Positions 1 through 7,847 are shown, counted from the stretch's first letter. The stretch: DNA of 35,727 bases from Actinobacillus sp. (GCA_020026075.1 JAHHQZ010000016.1:1-35727), one strand, 5' to 3'. A program made the numbers and translations. The notes: a model not told the origin generated them from the letters alone.

Positions 1-53
1 ATACAGAGCCCAGTCCTTAAATTAATTTAGTCTAAGTTTTTGGGGTCAGGTCA
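1..53 (+). mobile_element. 3' end of an IS3-family insertion sequence (left copy)
   Basis: Bases 2-25 read in frame as YRAQSLN followed by TAA. This is the usual C-terminal ending of IS3-family OrfB transposases and matches the KYRTQSLN ending of the decayed copy at 3802. The following bases to about 53 resemble, in inverted orientation, the terminal sequence at 3773-3826; both contain a run of C/G next to a run of A/T and the stretch TTAATTTAAGGACTG. The rest of this element lies outside the window. It is the partner of the remnant at 3773-4370, with both transposase 3' ends facing the glycerate genes. The family call is firm; the exact IS name and terminus are not determined. Confidence 0.75.
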
Positions 54-112
54 TAAAGAGCATTTAAAGGCGTTTTTTATATCTTGTTTGTACGAAATAA
101 AGAGGGATAACT

Positions 113-1204
113 ATGAAAATAGATCATCAATTAGCACAAGAAATAGTTAAACGAACAATGAAAATTGTGCCTTATTCAGTAAATGTAATGAATGAGCAAG
201 GGTTTATTATTGCCTCAGGGGATTTATCTCGAATTGGTGAACGGCATACTGGTGCTGTGATTTCGTTACGAGAGTCTCATATTGTTGAAATTGATTCCGA
301 CCTAGTAAAAGCGTGGAATTATGAAGTGCGAACAGGCGTGAATTTACCGATTCGATTTCAAGAAAAAAATATTGGTGTTATCGGCATTTCGGGAGATTTA
401 ATCAAGGTCAGGCATTATGCAGAATTAGTCAAAATGGCAGCAGAAATGATTATAGAACAGCGAGTGATGATTGAACGCCATCAATGGCAAAGACGGTATT
501 TTGAAGATTTTCTTGTTCAGTTATTAAAAGATGATTTACCCAAAGACGAAATACTCAATCAAGCGCAATTTTTTCAATTTAATTTGGAATGTTCACTACA
601 AGTAATGATTATTGCTCTAGCTGATCCCTGTATTGATCATACGCAAACGTGGTTGTCTTACTTAGAAAAATATTATCAGCAACGTAATTTGATTGTTGGT
701 AGGAATAAACAAATCATTGTTTTGTGGCAGGACGACATTCCTGTAAATTTTGAGAAAACAATGCCATTGGCACTGAAAAAGATAAAACATAAAATCGCAC
801 TAGGTTTGCGTGTTTCAACTGGTTATCAAGCCGCCATTGCTTATAAGTCGGCGATAAATACACTAGATTTTGGTAAGTATTGTTTTCCAAAAAAACATTG
901 TTATCGAATAGATGAATATAAAATTCCTACCCTCCTATATAATTTACAATCAACTTGGTATGTAACAGAACTTCTAAAACCCATTGAGAGTTTGCATAAA
1001 TCAGATAAGAATGGGCTTCTTCATAAAACGTTAATACAATATTTTTTCTCAAATTGTGATTTAGTTCACACATCTAAAAAACTGTTTATTCATATCAATA
1101 CCCTACGTTATAGGCTTAGTAAAATAGAAACAATAACTGGCTTATCTTTCAATAGGATAGATGAAAAATTTATTCTGTATTTAAGTACGATCTTGTGGCA
1201 GTAA
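113..1204 (+). CDS. cdaR: CdaR-type sugar-diacid/glycerate regulator
   Basis: This 363-residue protein has the CdaR layout: an N-terminal sugar-diacid recognition domain (about residues 1-135, starting MKIDHQLAQEIV), a middle region, and a C-terminal PucR-type helix-turn-helix (about 305-355, containing HTSKKLFIHINTLRYRLSKI). CdaR proteins activate genes for glycerate, glucarate or galactarate use. The two downstream genes are a GntP permease and glycerate kinase, so glycerate is the likely inducer. ATG is preceded by GAGGG. The gene is strikingly AT-rich compared with glxK in the same module, and it begins about 60 bases after an IS end, so its promoter must lie between 54 and 112 or in the IS. 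Confidence 0.9.
   Translation: MKIDHQLAQEIVKRTMKIVPYSVNVMNEQGFIIASGDLSRIGERHTGAVISLRESHIVEIDSDLVKAWNYEVRTGVNLPIRFQEKNIGVIGISGDLIKVRHYAELVKMAAEMIIEQRVMIERHQWQRRYFEDFLVQLLKDDLPKDEILNQAQFFQFNLECSLQVMIIALADPCIDHTQTWLSYLEKYYQQRNLIVGRNKQIIVLWQDDIPVNFEKTMPLALKKIKHKIALGLRVSTGYQAAIAYKSAINTLDFGKYCFPKKHCYRIDEYKIPTLLYNLQSTWYVTELLKPIESLHKSDKNGLLHKTLIQYFFSNCDLVHTSKKLFIHINTLRYRLSKIETITGLSFNRIDEKFILYLSTILWQ
1055..1070. promoter_or_regulatory. Perfect-core CRP-like site inside cdaR
   Basis: TGTGATTTAGTTCACA has both perfect CRP half sites, TGTGA and TCACA, with the standard six-base spacer. It lies in the 3' part of cdaR, about 257 bases before the gntP start. It could serve catabolite control of gntP-glxK from a distance, or it may be chance inside the helix-turn-helix coding region. 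Function is inferred from sequence only. Confidence 0.4.
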
Positions 1205-1326
1205 ATTGTATAAAAAAACAAAATTTGTACAGTGGAATAGTAATTTTTTTGTGGAATTATCTAATGTTATTTTGATGATGTTTATGAATAATACGAAGGT
1301 CGTTTTTTATTCATAAGGAGAGCAAA

Positions 1327-2586
1327 ATGATTACAGTATCAGCACTGGGTGCAATGGTTGCATTGGTAGTTGCTATTACATTAATTTTGAAGAAAGTATC
1401 CCCTGTCTACGGAATGTTAATTGGAGCGGCAATTGGCGGTTTAGTTGGAGGTGCGGATCTTTCCCAAACCGTTGCTTTGATGATTGGCGGTGCGCAGGGT
1501 ATTACCACAGCAGTATTGCGAATTTTAGCCGCTGGGGTTTTGGCTGGCGTTTTAATTGAATCAGGTGCTGCCCATAGCATCGCCGAAATAATTGTAAAAA
1601 AATTGGGAGAGGATAAAGCATTATTGGCATTGGCTTTAGCCACAATGATTTTAACTAGTGCTGGGGTATTCGTGGATGTTTCTGTGATTACAGTTTCACC
1701 GATTGCCTTAGCTTTAGGGCAGCGAGTAGGCTTATCGAAAGCTGCTATTTTGTTGGCAATGATTGGTGGTGGTAAAGCAGGAAATATTATGTCGCCGAAT
1801 CCAAATGGTATTGCTGCAGCGGAGGCCTTTAATGTTCCTTTGACATCAGTGATGTTAGCAGGCGTTATTCCAGCTTTATTTGGTTTGGCAATTACTTATT
1901 TTTTGGCAAAACGTCTAACCAAAACAGGATCGTTTGTCAGTGCAAGTGAAGTTCAATCCGCCGAAAACTTAACCTTGCCAGCATTTTTACCCGCCATTTC
2001 CGCACCGTTGATGGCGATTGTTTTGCTAATGCTACGCCCGATTTTTGGCATAAAAATTGATCCGTTGATTGCATTACCACTTGGCGGTTTAGTTGGGGCA
2101 TTGTTAATGGGAAAATATCGTGATATCAATCGCTATGCACTAAATGGTTTAGGCAAGATGGCACCTGTAGCGATTATGTTGCTAGGAACAGGAGCATTAG
2201 CAGGCATTATTGCTAACTCAGGCTTAAAAGATGAGTTAATCAATGGGTTATCCGCACTCGGCTTACCCTCTTACATTCTTGCACCAATTTCAGGGGCGTT
2301 AATGTCAATGGCTACCGCTTCAACTACTGCAGGTACGGCAGTGGCCGCGAATGTGTTTGGTAGTACGTTGTTACAGCTAGGCGTTACAGGGTTAGCAAGT
2401 GCGGCAATGATTCAGGCGGGTGCAACGGTCTTTGATCATATGCCACATGGATCGTTCTTCCACGCCACAGGCGGTAGCGTGAATATGGATATTAAAGAAC
2501 GTTTAAAACTTATCCCTTATGAAAGTGCAGTAGGTTTTACTTTAGCACTGCTTTCCACGCTTATATTTGGTGTTTTTCAGTTTTAA
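1327..2586 (+). CDS. GntP-family permease, probable glycerate transporter
   Basis: This is a 419-residue, very hydrophobic inner-membrane protein of the gluconate:H+ symporter (GntP) family, with about 12 membrane segments. Family features include the GGGKAGNIMSPNPNG stretch (around residue 140) and the C-terminal TVFDHMPHGSFFH region. An AAGGAG ribosome site precedes ATG by a few bases. It sits between the CdaR regulator and glycerate kinase, an order I recall from Haemophilus influenzae, so D-glycerate or a related hydroxy acid is the most likely substrate; gluconate cannot be excluded. It is probably co-transcribed with glxK, whose start lies ten bases after its stop. Confidence 0.88.
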   Translation: MITVSALGAMVALVVAITLILKKVSPVYGMLIGAAIGGLVGGADLSQTVALMIGGAQGITTAVLRILAAGVLAGVLIESGAAHSIAEIIVKKLGEDKALLALALATMILTSAGVFVDVSVITVSPIALALGQRVGLSKAAILLAMIGGGKAGNIMSPNPNGIAAAEAFNVPLTSVMLAGVIPALFGLAITYFLAKRLTKTGSFVSASEVQSAENLTLPAFLPAISAPLMAIVLLMLRPIFGIKIDPLIALPLGGLVGALLMGKYRDINRYALNGLGKMAPVAIMLLGTGALAGIIANSGLKDELINGLSALGLPSYILAPISGALMSMATASTTAGTAVAANVFGSTLLQLGVTGLASAAMIQAGATVFDHMPHGSFFHATGGSVNMDIKERLKLIPYESAVGFTLALLSTLIFGVFQF

Positions 2587-2596
2587 GGAGTAATCA

Positions 2597-3730
2597 ATGA
2601 ACATTCTCATTGCCCCCGATTCATTTAAAGAGAGTTTAACGGCGTTGGATGTGGCGCAGGCGATTCAGGCTGGCTTTGAGCGAGTTTTGCCGATGGCGAA
2701 TTATCGTTGCGTGCCGATGGCGGACGGTGGCGAAGGCACGGTGCAGTCGCTGGTGGATGCAACCGCTGGGCGGTTGATGGTAAGCGAAGTAACCGCCCCT
2801 TTGGGTAACAAGGTTAAAGCCCTTTGGGGGCTTTCAGGCGATGGCAAAACAGCGATGATTGAAATGGCGGCGGCGAGCGGTTTGCCCCTTGTGCCGCTGG
2901 ATCAGCGTAATCCGTTGAAAACCACGTCATTCGGCACTGGCGAGCTGATAAAACAGGCGTTAGATCAGGGCGTGCAGCACATTATTTTGGGCATTGGCGG
3001 CAGCGCAACCAATGACGGTGGTGTGGGAGTGTTGCAAGCACTCGGTGCAAATTTTTTCAATTATTCCGGCGTGGCAATTTTGGGTTGCGGTGAAAATTTA
3101 ATCCATATTGATCGCATTGATTTGCAAAGTTTAGATCCACGCTTGGCACAGGTTACGATTGACGTGGCGTGCGATGTGGATAATCCACTGTGTGGCGAGC
3201 GTGGCGCAAGTGCGGTGTTCGCTCCACAAAAAGGCGCAACGCCTGCGATGGTGCGTGAGCTGGACGCTGGGCTAAGCCATTTTGGCGATAAAGTGGCGGA
3301 GCAGTTGGGGCGAGAGATTAAATCCGTTGCGGGGAGCGGTGCGGCGGGCGGAATGGGCGGCGGTTTGTTGCTGTTGCCGAATGTGCGGTTGCGTTCAGGG
3401 GTTGAAATTGTGTTGAATTTCACAGGGTTAGCGGAGAAAATCGCTAAGGTCGATCTTGTGATCACAGGCGAGGGCAAAATGGACGGTCAGAGCGTTTTCG
3501 GTAAAACGCCCATCGGCGTGGCGAAGTTGGCAAAACAGCAGGGAAAACCTGTCATTGCCATTGTTGGCTCGCTTGGTGAGGGCTACGAGACGGTGTATTC
3601 CGCTGGCATTGATGCGGTTTTCCCTTGCGTTCGCAACACCAACGGCTTAGCGGACGCATTGCAAAACGCCAACGCAAACCTGAGTAGCTGTGCAGAAAAC
3701 GTGGCACGGCTGCTTACCCTTAAAATTTAA
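2597..3730 (+). CDS. glxK: Glycerate kinase (GlxK/GarK family)
   Basis: This 377-residue protein starts MNILIAPDSFKESLTA, the standard opening of the family that phosphorylates D-glycerate to 2-phosphoglycerate (3-phosphoglycerate in some members). Further family motifs are MADGGEGT (about residue 41), GIGGSATNDGG (about 132), ACDVDNPLCGERGASAVF (about 190) and VITGEGKMDGQS (about 287). AAGGAG precedes ATG. The gene is clearly GC-richer than cdaR, which suggests a patchwork origin for the module. Residues encoded around 3063-3083 (YSGVAIL) contain a 13-base match to the genome's palindromic repeat. It is the last gene before the IS3 remnant. Confidence 0.93.
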   Translation: MNILIAPDSFKESLTALDVAQAIQAGFERVLPMANYRCVPMADGGEGTVQSLVDATAGRLMVSEVTAPLGNKVKALWGLSGDGKTAMIEMAAASGLPLVPLDQRNPLKTTSFGTGELIKQALDQGVQHIILGIGGSATNDGGVGVLQALGANFFNYSGVAILGCGENLIHIDRIDLQSLDPRLAQVTIDVACDVDNPLCGERGASAVFAPQKGATPAMVRELDAGLSHFGDKVAEQLGREIKSVAGSGAAGGMGGGLLLLPNVRLRSGVEIVLNFTGLAEKIAKVDLVITGEGKMDGQSVFGKTPIGVAKLAKQQGKPVIAIVGSLGEGYETVYSAGIDAVFPCVRNTNGLADALQNANANLSSCAENVARLLTLKI

Positions 3731-3772
3731 GCATAAAAAATAGTGGAAGTTATAATAAAAACGCTCCATAAG

Positions 3773-4370
3773 TGATCAGTCCCCCAAAAAGTTGGACTGA
3801 CTTAATTTAAGGACTGAGTTCTGTACTTCACAGGGCTTAGTTCTTTTAATTTCACCTGAATACGCTCACTGTTGTAGTAGTGAATGTAGCGGTGAATTTG
3901 GTGTTCAAGTTCTGCAAAAATCTCAAATCGTTTACCAAAATAGCATTCTGTTTTAAGACATCAAAAAAACTCTCCGTTGCACCATTGTCTGAGCCATTTC
4001 TCTTTCTCGACATATTTGCGTAATGCTATTTTGTTGGCAAATCGCTCTAAAACCTGACGTCTGATACTGCCAGCTTTGATCGGAATGTAATATCGGTTTT
4101 GCCCCAGCAAGCTTTGCCATAGCTTGCGTCATCATTCGAGTAATTTGCTCAAAATTCGGGGATTTTGTCATTAAATAGGTCTTAAATCTCAGCATTTCTT
4201 ATTTGCTTTATCTAGACGATGGTAAAAGAATGTACTGCGTTTTAAACCGATACGTTGTAATAATATTTCAAAATGAAACTGATGGCATCCCATTCACGAG
4301 GCAGAGGCGGGCTTTTCCCGTATTTTTGCTTGGTTGAGTACTTGCAACTTTTTAAAATGGCATTGAACCC
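3773..4370 (-). mobile_element. Decayed IS3-family element (right copy)
   Basis: The left boundary TGATCAGTCC (3773-3782) begins a terminal sequence that resembles the inverted end at 1-53. Inside are recognisable pieces of IS3 OrfA/OrfB on the minus strand. The outer (high-coordinate) end is fuzzy: coding similarity fades near 4370 and no second terminal repeat is visible, so the element is truncated at its 5' end next to a pgsA fragment. I see no target-site duplication. Confidence 0.75.
3802..4370 (-). pseudogene. IS3-family transposase (OrfA end plus OrfB), broken
   Basis: Read from 4370 downwards, the minus strand gives LKKLQVLNQAKIREK (end of OrfA), then RIGLKRSTFFYHRLDKANK (start of OrfB). 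It jumps near 4200 to EILRFKTYLMTKSPN, so the first part of the DDE catalytic domain is deleted. It continues with AKPILHSDQSWQYQ. A frameshift near 4012-4017 separates this from MSRKRNGSDNGATESFFDVL, and another near 3951-3956 leads into TECYFGKRFEIFAELEHQIH and the terminal SPVKYRTQSLN. With one deletion and two frameshifts it cannot make an active transposase. Confidence 0.85.
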
Positions 4371-4407
4371 AATGAAGTGAATGTTACAGTGCCGTTAAGG
4401 ATTTTCT

Positions 4408-4596
4408 TTGACCCAAAAGCTTGCGCTTGATGGATTACTATGGCGTCAACGTTTTGGAATGGGAGTACTTGCTATCATTTTACTGTATATTGCGATTATT
4501 TTGAGTATCTGGTCAATGTTGTTGCAATATTTAAGAGCTGCCAAAGATAATTTATTGGAACGTGAATTCACTAATGAAGTTAGTTTATCGAATTGA
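4408..4596 (+). pseudogene. pgsA: 3' fragment of pgsA (phosphatidylglycerophosphate synthase)
   Basis: The 62-codon reading frame starts at a TTG and matches the C-terminal third of PgsA. It reads TQKLALDGLLWRQRF followed by a membrane helix, SIWSMLLQYLRAA and NLLER. The E. coli protein ends with a closely similar pattern (AQMVALAWLLWR, then LTLWSMLQYLSAARADLL). The N-terminal CDP-alcohol phosphotransferase motif is absent, so the piece has no catalytic site. It abuts the truncated end of the IS remnant, so an IS-linked deletion or rearrangement most likely left it here. PgsA is normally needed for phosphatidylglycerol synthesis, so an intact copy is expected elsewhere. Confidence 0.7.
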
Positions 4597-4640
4597 AAAG
4601 TAAAATACGTATAGTCGCATTTCGAATAAAAGTAAAGAAA

Positions 4641-4673
4641 CGGGCGATTGAATAAAATATCAACAATCGCCCG
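4641..4673 (-). terminator. Intrinsic terminator of the Opa-like gene
   Basis: A perfect 10-bp stem, CGGGCGATTG pairing with CAATCGCCCG, encloses a 13-base AT-rich loop. On the minus strand it is followed by a T-rich stretch and lies about 65 bases past the stop of the gene at 4737. Confidence 0.75.
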
Positions 4674-4736
4674 AGAAGTGTCAGATTATTTAACACGATT
4701 AGATATAGAATCTAAATTTTAGGTGTTAATCTAAGA

Positions 4737-5240
4737 TTAGAAATCAACTTTAATGAATGTAGAATAATAGACGTTATTAGTTTGAGAAGTTAATTTATTC
4801 CATTCAACCCCGGCACCAAGACTTACTAATGGTAAAAGTTTGAATTCAACCCCACCTAGCACACCATATCCAAAATGATTATCACTTGTGTATGTTGAAT
4901 TGTATTTCACGTTAGTTGTATTTAAACGTCCACCAACATAAGGTTTGATTACAGGAAGATCAAAACGATATGTATATTTCAAACCATAGGTTTGTGTTTT
5001 TGCTTCAAGACCTAAGAATTTTTTTGTTCCCCAATGTGTATAGTCAACACCAATATAACTATTACCAAAACTTAAACCAATGGTCGGACGTGCTACAAAA
5101 CTCTCTTTTTTAGGCATATGTTCAATTTGTGAAGAACCATAACCAAGATCAAGTTGGCCGTACACTAATGCATTCGCAGTACTAATTGAAGAAGCAAGCA
5201 CAGTGGCTAACCCTAACGTTTTTAACAGATTGTTTTTCAT
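4737..5240 (-). CDS. Small Opa-like outer-membrane beta-barrel protein
   Basis: The 167-residue product begins with a clear signal peptide (cleavage likely after TANA, residue 24). The remainder is alternating aromatic/polar beta-strand sequence ending in a terminal phenylalanine (YYSTFIKVDF), as is typical of BamA-assembled barrels. The composition and the GLKYTYRFDLPVIKPYVGGR segment fit the opacity/OmpW-like family of eight-stranded barrels, which often act as adhesins or surface antigens. AAGGAG lies 9 bases before ATG, and a good promoter (5274-5301) and terminator (4641-4673) make it a single-gene unit. No simple-sequence repeat suggesting phase variation is present. The ligand is unknown. 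Confidence 0.75.
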   Translation of the reverse strand: MKNNLLKTLGLATVLASSISTANALVYGQLDLGYGSSQIEHMPKKESFVARPTIGLSFGNSYIGVDYTHWGTKKFLGLEAKTQTYGLKYTYRFDLPVIKPYVGGRLNTTNVKYNSTYTSDNHFGYGVLGGVEFKLLPLVSLGAGVEWNKLTSQTNNVYYSTFIKVDF

Positions 5241-5273
5241 TTCAAACTCCTTGCGATCTTATTGAAAATCTGA

Positions 5274-5301
5274 ATGATATATTTTTTTTACTTTACGTCA
5301 A
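5274..5301 (-). promoter_or_regulatory. Sigma-70 promoter of the Opa-like gene
   Basis: On the minus strand, TTGACG (5301-5296) is followed after 16 bases by TATCAT (5279-5274). The expected start is about 25-30 bases before the ribosome site AAGGAG. Confidence 0.6.
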
Positions 5302-5380
5302 TACAAATTAACTGCATCGTACTTCATTTTTTGCAAAAAAAATTTACAAAAGCTGGGGAGTATTGCGTCAAAGTTGAGAA

Positions 5381-5887
5381 TTAAACCTGATACTTCGTTT
5401 TATCGCCGATGTCAAAATGCAAGGGCATTCGCCATTTTTGAATGGTTAATAAGGCGAGTAGCACGGTGCAGATGACGATCAAAGCTAATGCCAACATCGT
5501 CCATTTTGCCACGATGGCAACCCACAGCAGAGCTACCAGCGCAGGCATAAAATTCAAGCCCCAAATGCGAAAGCAAAAATATTCTTTAAACGCTAACGCA
5601 CCAATCACCAAAAACGCTGCTCCGAGTGCTAGTTCTTGTTGTCCAAAAGCTTGTAGCAACAAGCCAGCCCACATACTGTACTGAATCAGCAAGCGGAAAT
5701 TTTTCAAGTAAAGATGCACGCTTGACGCAAGCATTGCGCCCGCCACGAGCAAGCCGAGTTGGGCGGCGTGCGGCGCATAGGCGAGTAGGGCGATGAACAG
5801 CGTGGCGAGGACAAAGCCTGAACGGTAGACGATGACCGTGAGGACATCCAATTTATCCATTGGAGATTGAATATGCGGATCAGCCAT
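5381..5887 (-). CDS. DUF2301-type integral membrane protein
   Basis: The 168-residue protein has a short polar N-terminus (MADPHIQSPMDKLD) and then about five or six membrane-spanning helices up to residue 150, ending with a cytoplasmic tail (MPLHFDIGDKTKYQV). It resembles the uncharacterised DUF2301 membrane family known from gammaproteobacteria and cyanobacteria; I assign this from general resemblance and cannot confirm it here. GAGGTAACC precedes ATG. It follows murA on the same strand with a palindromic repeat (5914-5943) between, so it may be transcribed by read-through from the mla-murA operon. No function is proposed. Confidence 0.7.
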   Translation of the reverse strand: MADPHIQSPMDKLDVLTVIVYRSGFVLATLFIALLAYAPHAAQLGLLVAGAMLASSVHLYLKNFRLLIQYSMWAGLLLQAFGQQELALGAAFLVIGALAFKEYFCFRIWGLNFMPALVALLWVAIVAKWTMLALALIVICTVLLALLTIQKWRMPLHFDIGDKTKYQV

Positions 5888-5913
5888 AAGGTTACCTCTG
5901 TGTAAAAAAATGA

Positions 5914-5943
5914 ACGCCGGAATTTTTGCGAGAATTCCGGCGT
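5914..5943. repeat. Palindromic repeat, copy 1
   Basis: The arms ACGCCGGAATT and AATTCCGGCGT pair perfectly over 11 bp around an 8-base loop. It lies just past the murA stop and before the DUF2301 start. A near copy (20 of 22 bases) is embedded in the 3' end of mlaF at 9784-9805. Confidence 0.85.
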
Positions 5944-5949
5944 AGGGGA

Positions 5950-7215
5950 TTAGTCGAGATCGGAAAAACGTTCGATTTGTGCGCCGAGCTGGCGAAGTTT
6001 TTCTTCAATATGCTCGTAGCCACGATCGATATGATAAATGCGATCAACAATACTTTCGCCTTCGGCGATACAAGCGGCCAGTACAAGGCTAATGCTGGCA
6101 CGCAGATCCGTTGCCATTACTTCCGCACCGCTTAGGCGTTCCACGCCATGACAGATGGCTGTGTTGCCTTCGATTTCCGCACGACCGCCCATACGAATCA
6201 ATTCAGGGATGTGCATAAAACGGTTTTCAAAAATGGTTTCCGTGATGCTGCTCGTGCCGTCTGCTACCATATTTAACAGGGTGAACTGTGCTTGCATATC
6301 CGTTGGAAAACCAGGATAAGGCAAGGTGCGAATATTGACGGCTTTTGGGCGTTTGCCTTGCATATCAAGAGTGATGGCATTCGGTTCAACGGTGATCATT
6401 GCCCCTGCGTCACGCAATTTATCCAACACTGCATCGAGCGTGTCCGCTTGGGTGTGGGTGCAACAGATTTTTCCGCCAGAAATGGCGGCAGCGACTAAAA
6501 ATGTGCCAGTTTCAATGCGGTCAGCAATAATGCGATGCGTGCCGCCTCTTAGGGCTTCCACGCCTTGAATACGAATAACATCCGTACCAGCGTTTTCGAT
6601 TTTCGCCCCTAAGGTGTTGAGAAAATTCGCTGTGTCCACGATTTCAGGCTCACGAGCAGCGTTTTCGATAATGGTTTCACCGTTGGCGAGAACGGCTGCC
6701 ATCATTGCGGATAATGTCGCACCTACGCTTACTTTTTCCATAATAATTCTAGCGCCGTGCAAGCCGTTAGGCGCTTTGGCATCCACGTAGCCATCCGCCA
6801 ATGTGATGTCTGCACCGAGTTTTTTTAGTGCCGTTAAGTGCATATCCACAGGACGCGCGCCGATGGCACAACCGCCTGGTAGAGAAACACGTCCTTGATG
6901 AAAACGAGCGACCAGTGGTGCCAGCGCCCAAATGGATGCACGCATTGTTTTGACCAAATCATAAGGGGCGGTGAAGTTGTCAAAGTGGCTGCCGTCTAAG
7001 GTAACCACATCGCCTGTTTGCTCCACTTGCATTCCAAATTGACGCAAAATTTTGAGCGTGGTGTCGATGTCTTTTAGTTCAGGCACGTTGGTGAGCGTTA
7101 CTGGTTCTTCTGCCAAAATGGCGGCAAATAAAATCGGCAAGGCCGCATTTTTTGCCCCAGAGATGCGAACGGTGCCGCTTAATTTATTGTTCCCAGTTAC
7201 ACGGAATTTTTGCAT
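5950..7215 (-). CDS. murA: UDP-N-acetylglucosamine 1-carboxyvinyltransferase MurA
   Basis: MurA transfers enolpyruvate from PEP to UDP-GlcNAc, the first committed step of peptidoglycan synthesis, in the cytoplasm. The 421-residue protein begins MQKFRVTGNNKLSG and has Lys22-Asn23 (SGAKNAALP), Cys116 in PGGCAIGARP (the catalytic, fosfomycin-targeted cysteine), and the RIETGTFL and DLRAS segments of the family. The length is normal. It starts 10 bases after the ibaG stop and is thus the distal part of the clc-mla-ibaG-murA unit, as in many gammaproteobacteria where ibaG and murA are adjacent. Confidence 0.98.
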   Translation of the reverse strand: MQKFRVTGNNKLSGTVRISGAKNAALPILFAAILAEEPVTLTNVPELKDIDTTLKILRQFGMQVEQTGDVVTLDGSHFDNFTAPYDLVKTMRASIWALAPLVARFHQGRVSLPGGCAIGARPVDMHLTALKKLGADITLADGYVDAKAPNGLHGARIIMEKVSVGATLSAMMAAVLANGETIIENAAREPEIVDTANFLNTLGAKIENAGTDVIRIQGVEALRGGTHRIIADRIETGTFLVAAAISGGKICCTHTQADTLDAVLDKLRDAGAMITVEPNAITLDMQGKRPKAVNIRTLPYPGFPTDMQAQFTLLNMVADGTSSITETIFENRFMHIPELIRMGGRAEIEGNTAICHGVERLSGAEVMATDLRASISLVLAACIAEGESIVDRIYHIDRGYEHIEEKLRQLGAQIERFSDLD

Positions 7216-7225
7216 TCTTCGCCCC

Positions 7226-7480
7226 TTAAAAACCGTTTAATGCACGTTCACGTTGCCATTTTTCCGCAGAGAAAACACGGATACTCAGGGCGTGAATACT
7301 GCCATCGCTAAATTTATCCATTAGCGGTGCGTAAACCGCTTGTTGTTGCTTAATGCGAGTTAATTTTGCAAGTTCATTGCTGACGATAATCGCCGTGTAG
7401 TGGGCATCTTGGCCTTGAATGTGAATTTCGTTAGCGTTTAACTGTTGCATAAGCAACTGTTCGATTTGTTCGTTTGTCAT
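7226..7480 (-). CDS. ibaG: BolA-family protein IbaG
   Basis: This 84-residue BolA-like protein begins MTNEQIEQLLMQQL. The start at 7480 is chosen over an upstream in-frame ATG (7543) because AGGA stands at the right distance and the extra residues overlap mlaB. BolA proteins pair with monothiol glutaredoxins in iron-sulfur handling; IbaG is the member encoded beside mla and murA. The core GQDAHYTAIIVSNEL and the C-terminal HALSIRVFSAEKW segment are typical. Confidence 0.92.
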   Translation of the reverse strand: MTNEQIEQLLMQQLNANEIHIQGQDAHYTAIIVSNELAKLTRIKQQQAVYAPLMDKFSDGSIHALSIRVFSAEKWQRERALNGF

Positions 7481-7502
7481 AAAAAATCCTAATAAAAGTA
7501 AA

Positions 7503-7844
7503 TCAGTGAGAAAGCATTGGTTTGAGCCAGTGAGCGAAACCAAATAACTCTGCTAAGGTTAAGCAATGTTCAGAGCAGGAAAGTTGGACGTGGTAGCCCG
7601 CCGTTTCGCTTTGTTTGAGCAAGTCACAAAGGAAAGCGAACCCCGCACTGTCTAACGTGGAAATATCTGCAACGTACCAATGAATGGTAGCGTTGGTCGG
7701 AATTTTTGTGAAAATTTCGGCGTGGGCTGTTTTGGGAAAAAACTGATGATAAGCCTGCATCAAGGTGAAACGAGTTAACTCGCCGTGAAAATAAACCTCA
7801 CGGCGAGTGGTGTTGCCTGCAATGTTCCAATGTAAGGCTTGCAT
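7503..7844 (-). CDS. mlaB: MlaB, STAS-domain subunit of the Mla ABC transporter
   Basis: This 113-residue protein has a STAS fold; DISTLDSAGFAFLCDLL (about residues 69-85) matches the conserved loop and helix, with the serine/threonine surface that contacts MlaF. MlaB stabilises the MlaF ATPase in the inner-membrane MlaFEDB complex, which moves phospholipids between membranes. It lies 3 bases after the mlaC stop. The segment HAEIFTKIPT (about residues 52-61) is encoded by a near copy of the palindromic repeat and seems additional to E. coli MlaB. Confidence 0.88.
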   Translation of the reverse strand: MQALHWNIAGNTTRREVYFHGELTRFTLMQAYHQFFPKTAHAEIFTKIPTNATIHWYVADISTLDSAGFAFLCDLLKQSETAGYHVQLSCSEHCLTLAELFGFAHWLKPMLSH

Positions 7845-7847
7845 TGT

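Noticed and set aside
4737..5380. Possible phase variation of the Opa-like gene
   Set aside because: No tandem tetramer or homopolymer tract suitable for slippage is present in the gene; the T/A run upstream of the start is short and ordinary for this AT-rich DNA.
5926..6135. 69-codon plus-strand frame antisense to the murA 3' end
   Set aside because: It overlaps repeat copy 1 and conserved murA codons, with no promoter or ribosome site.
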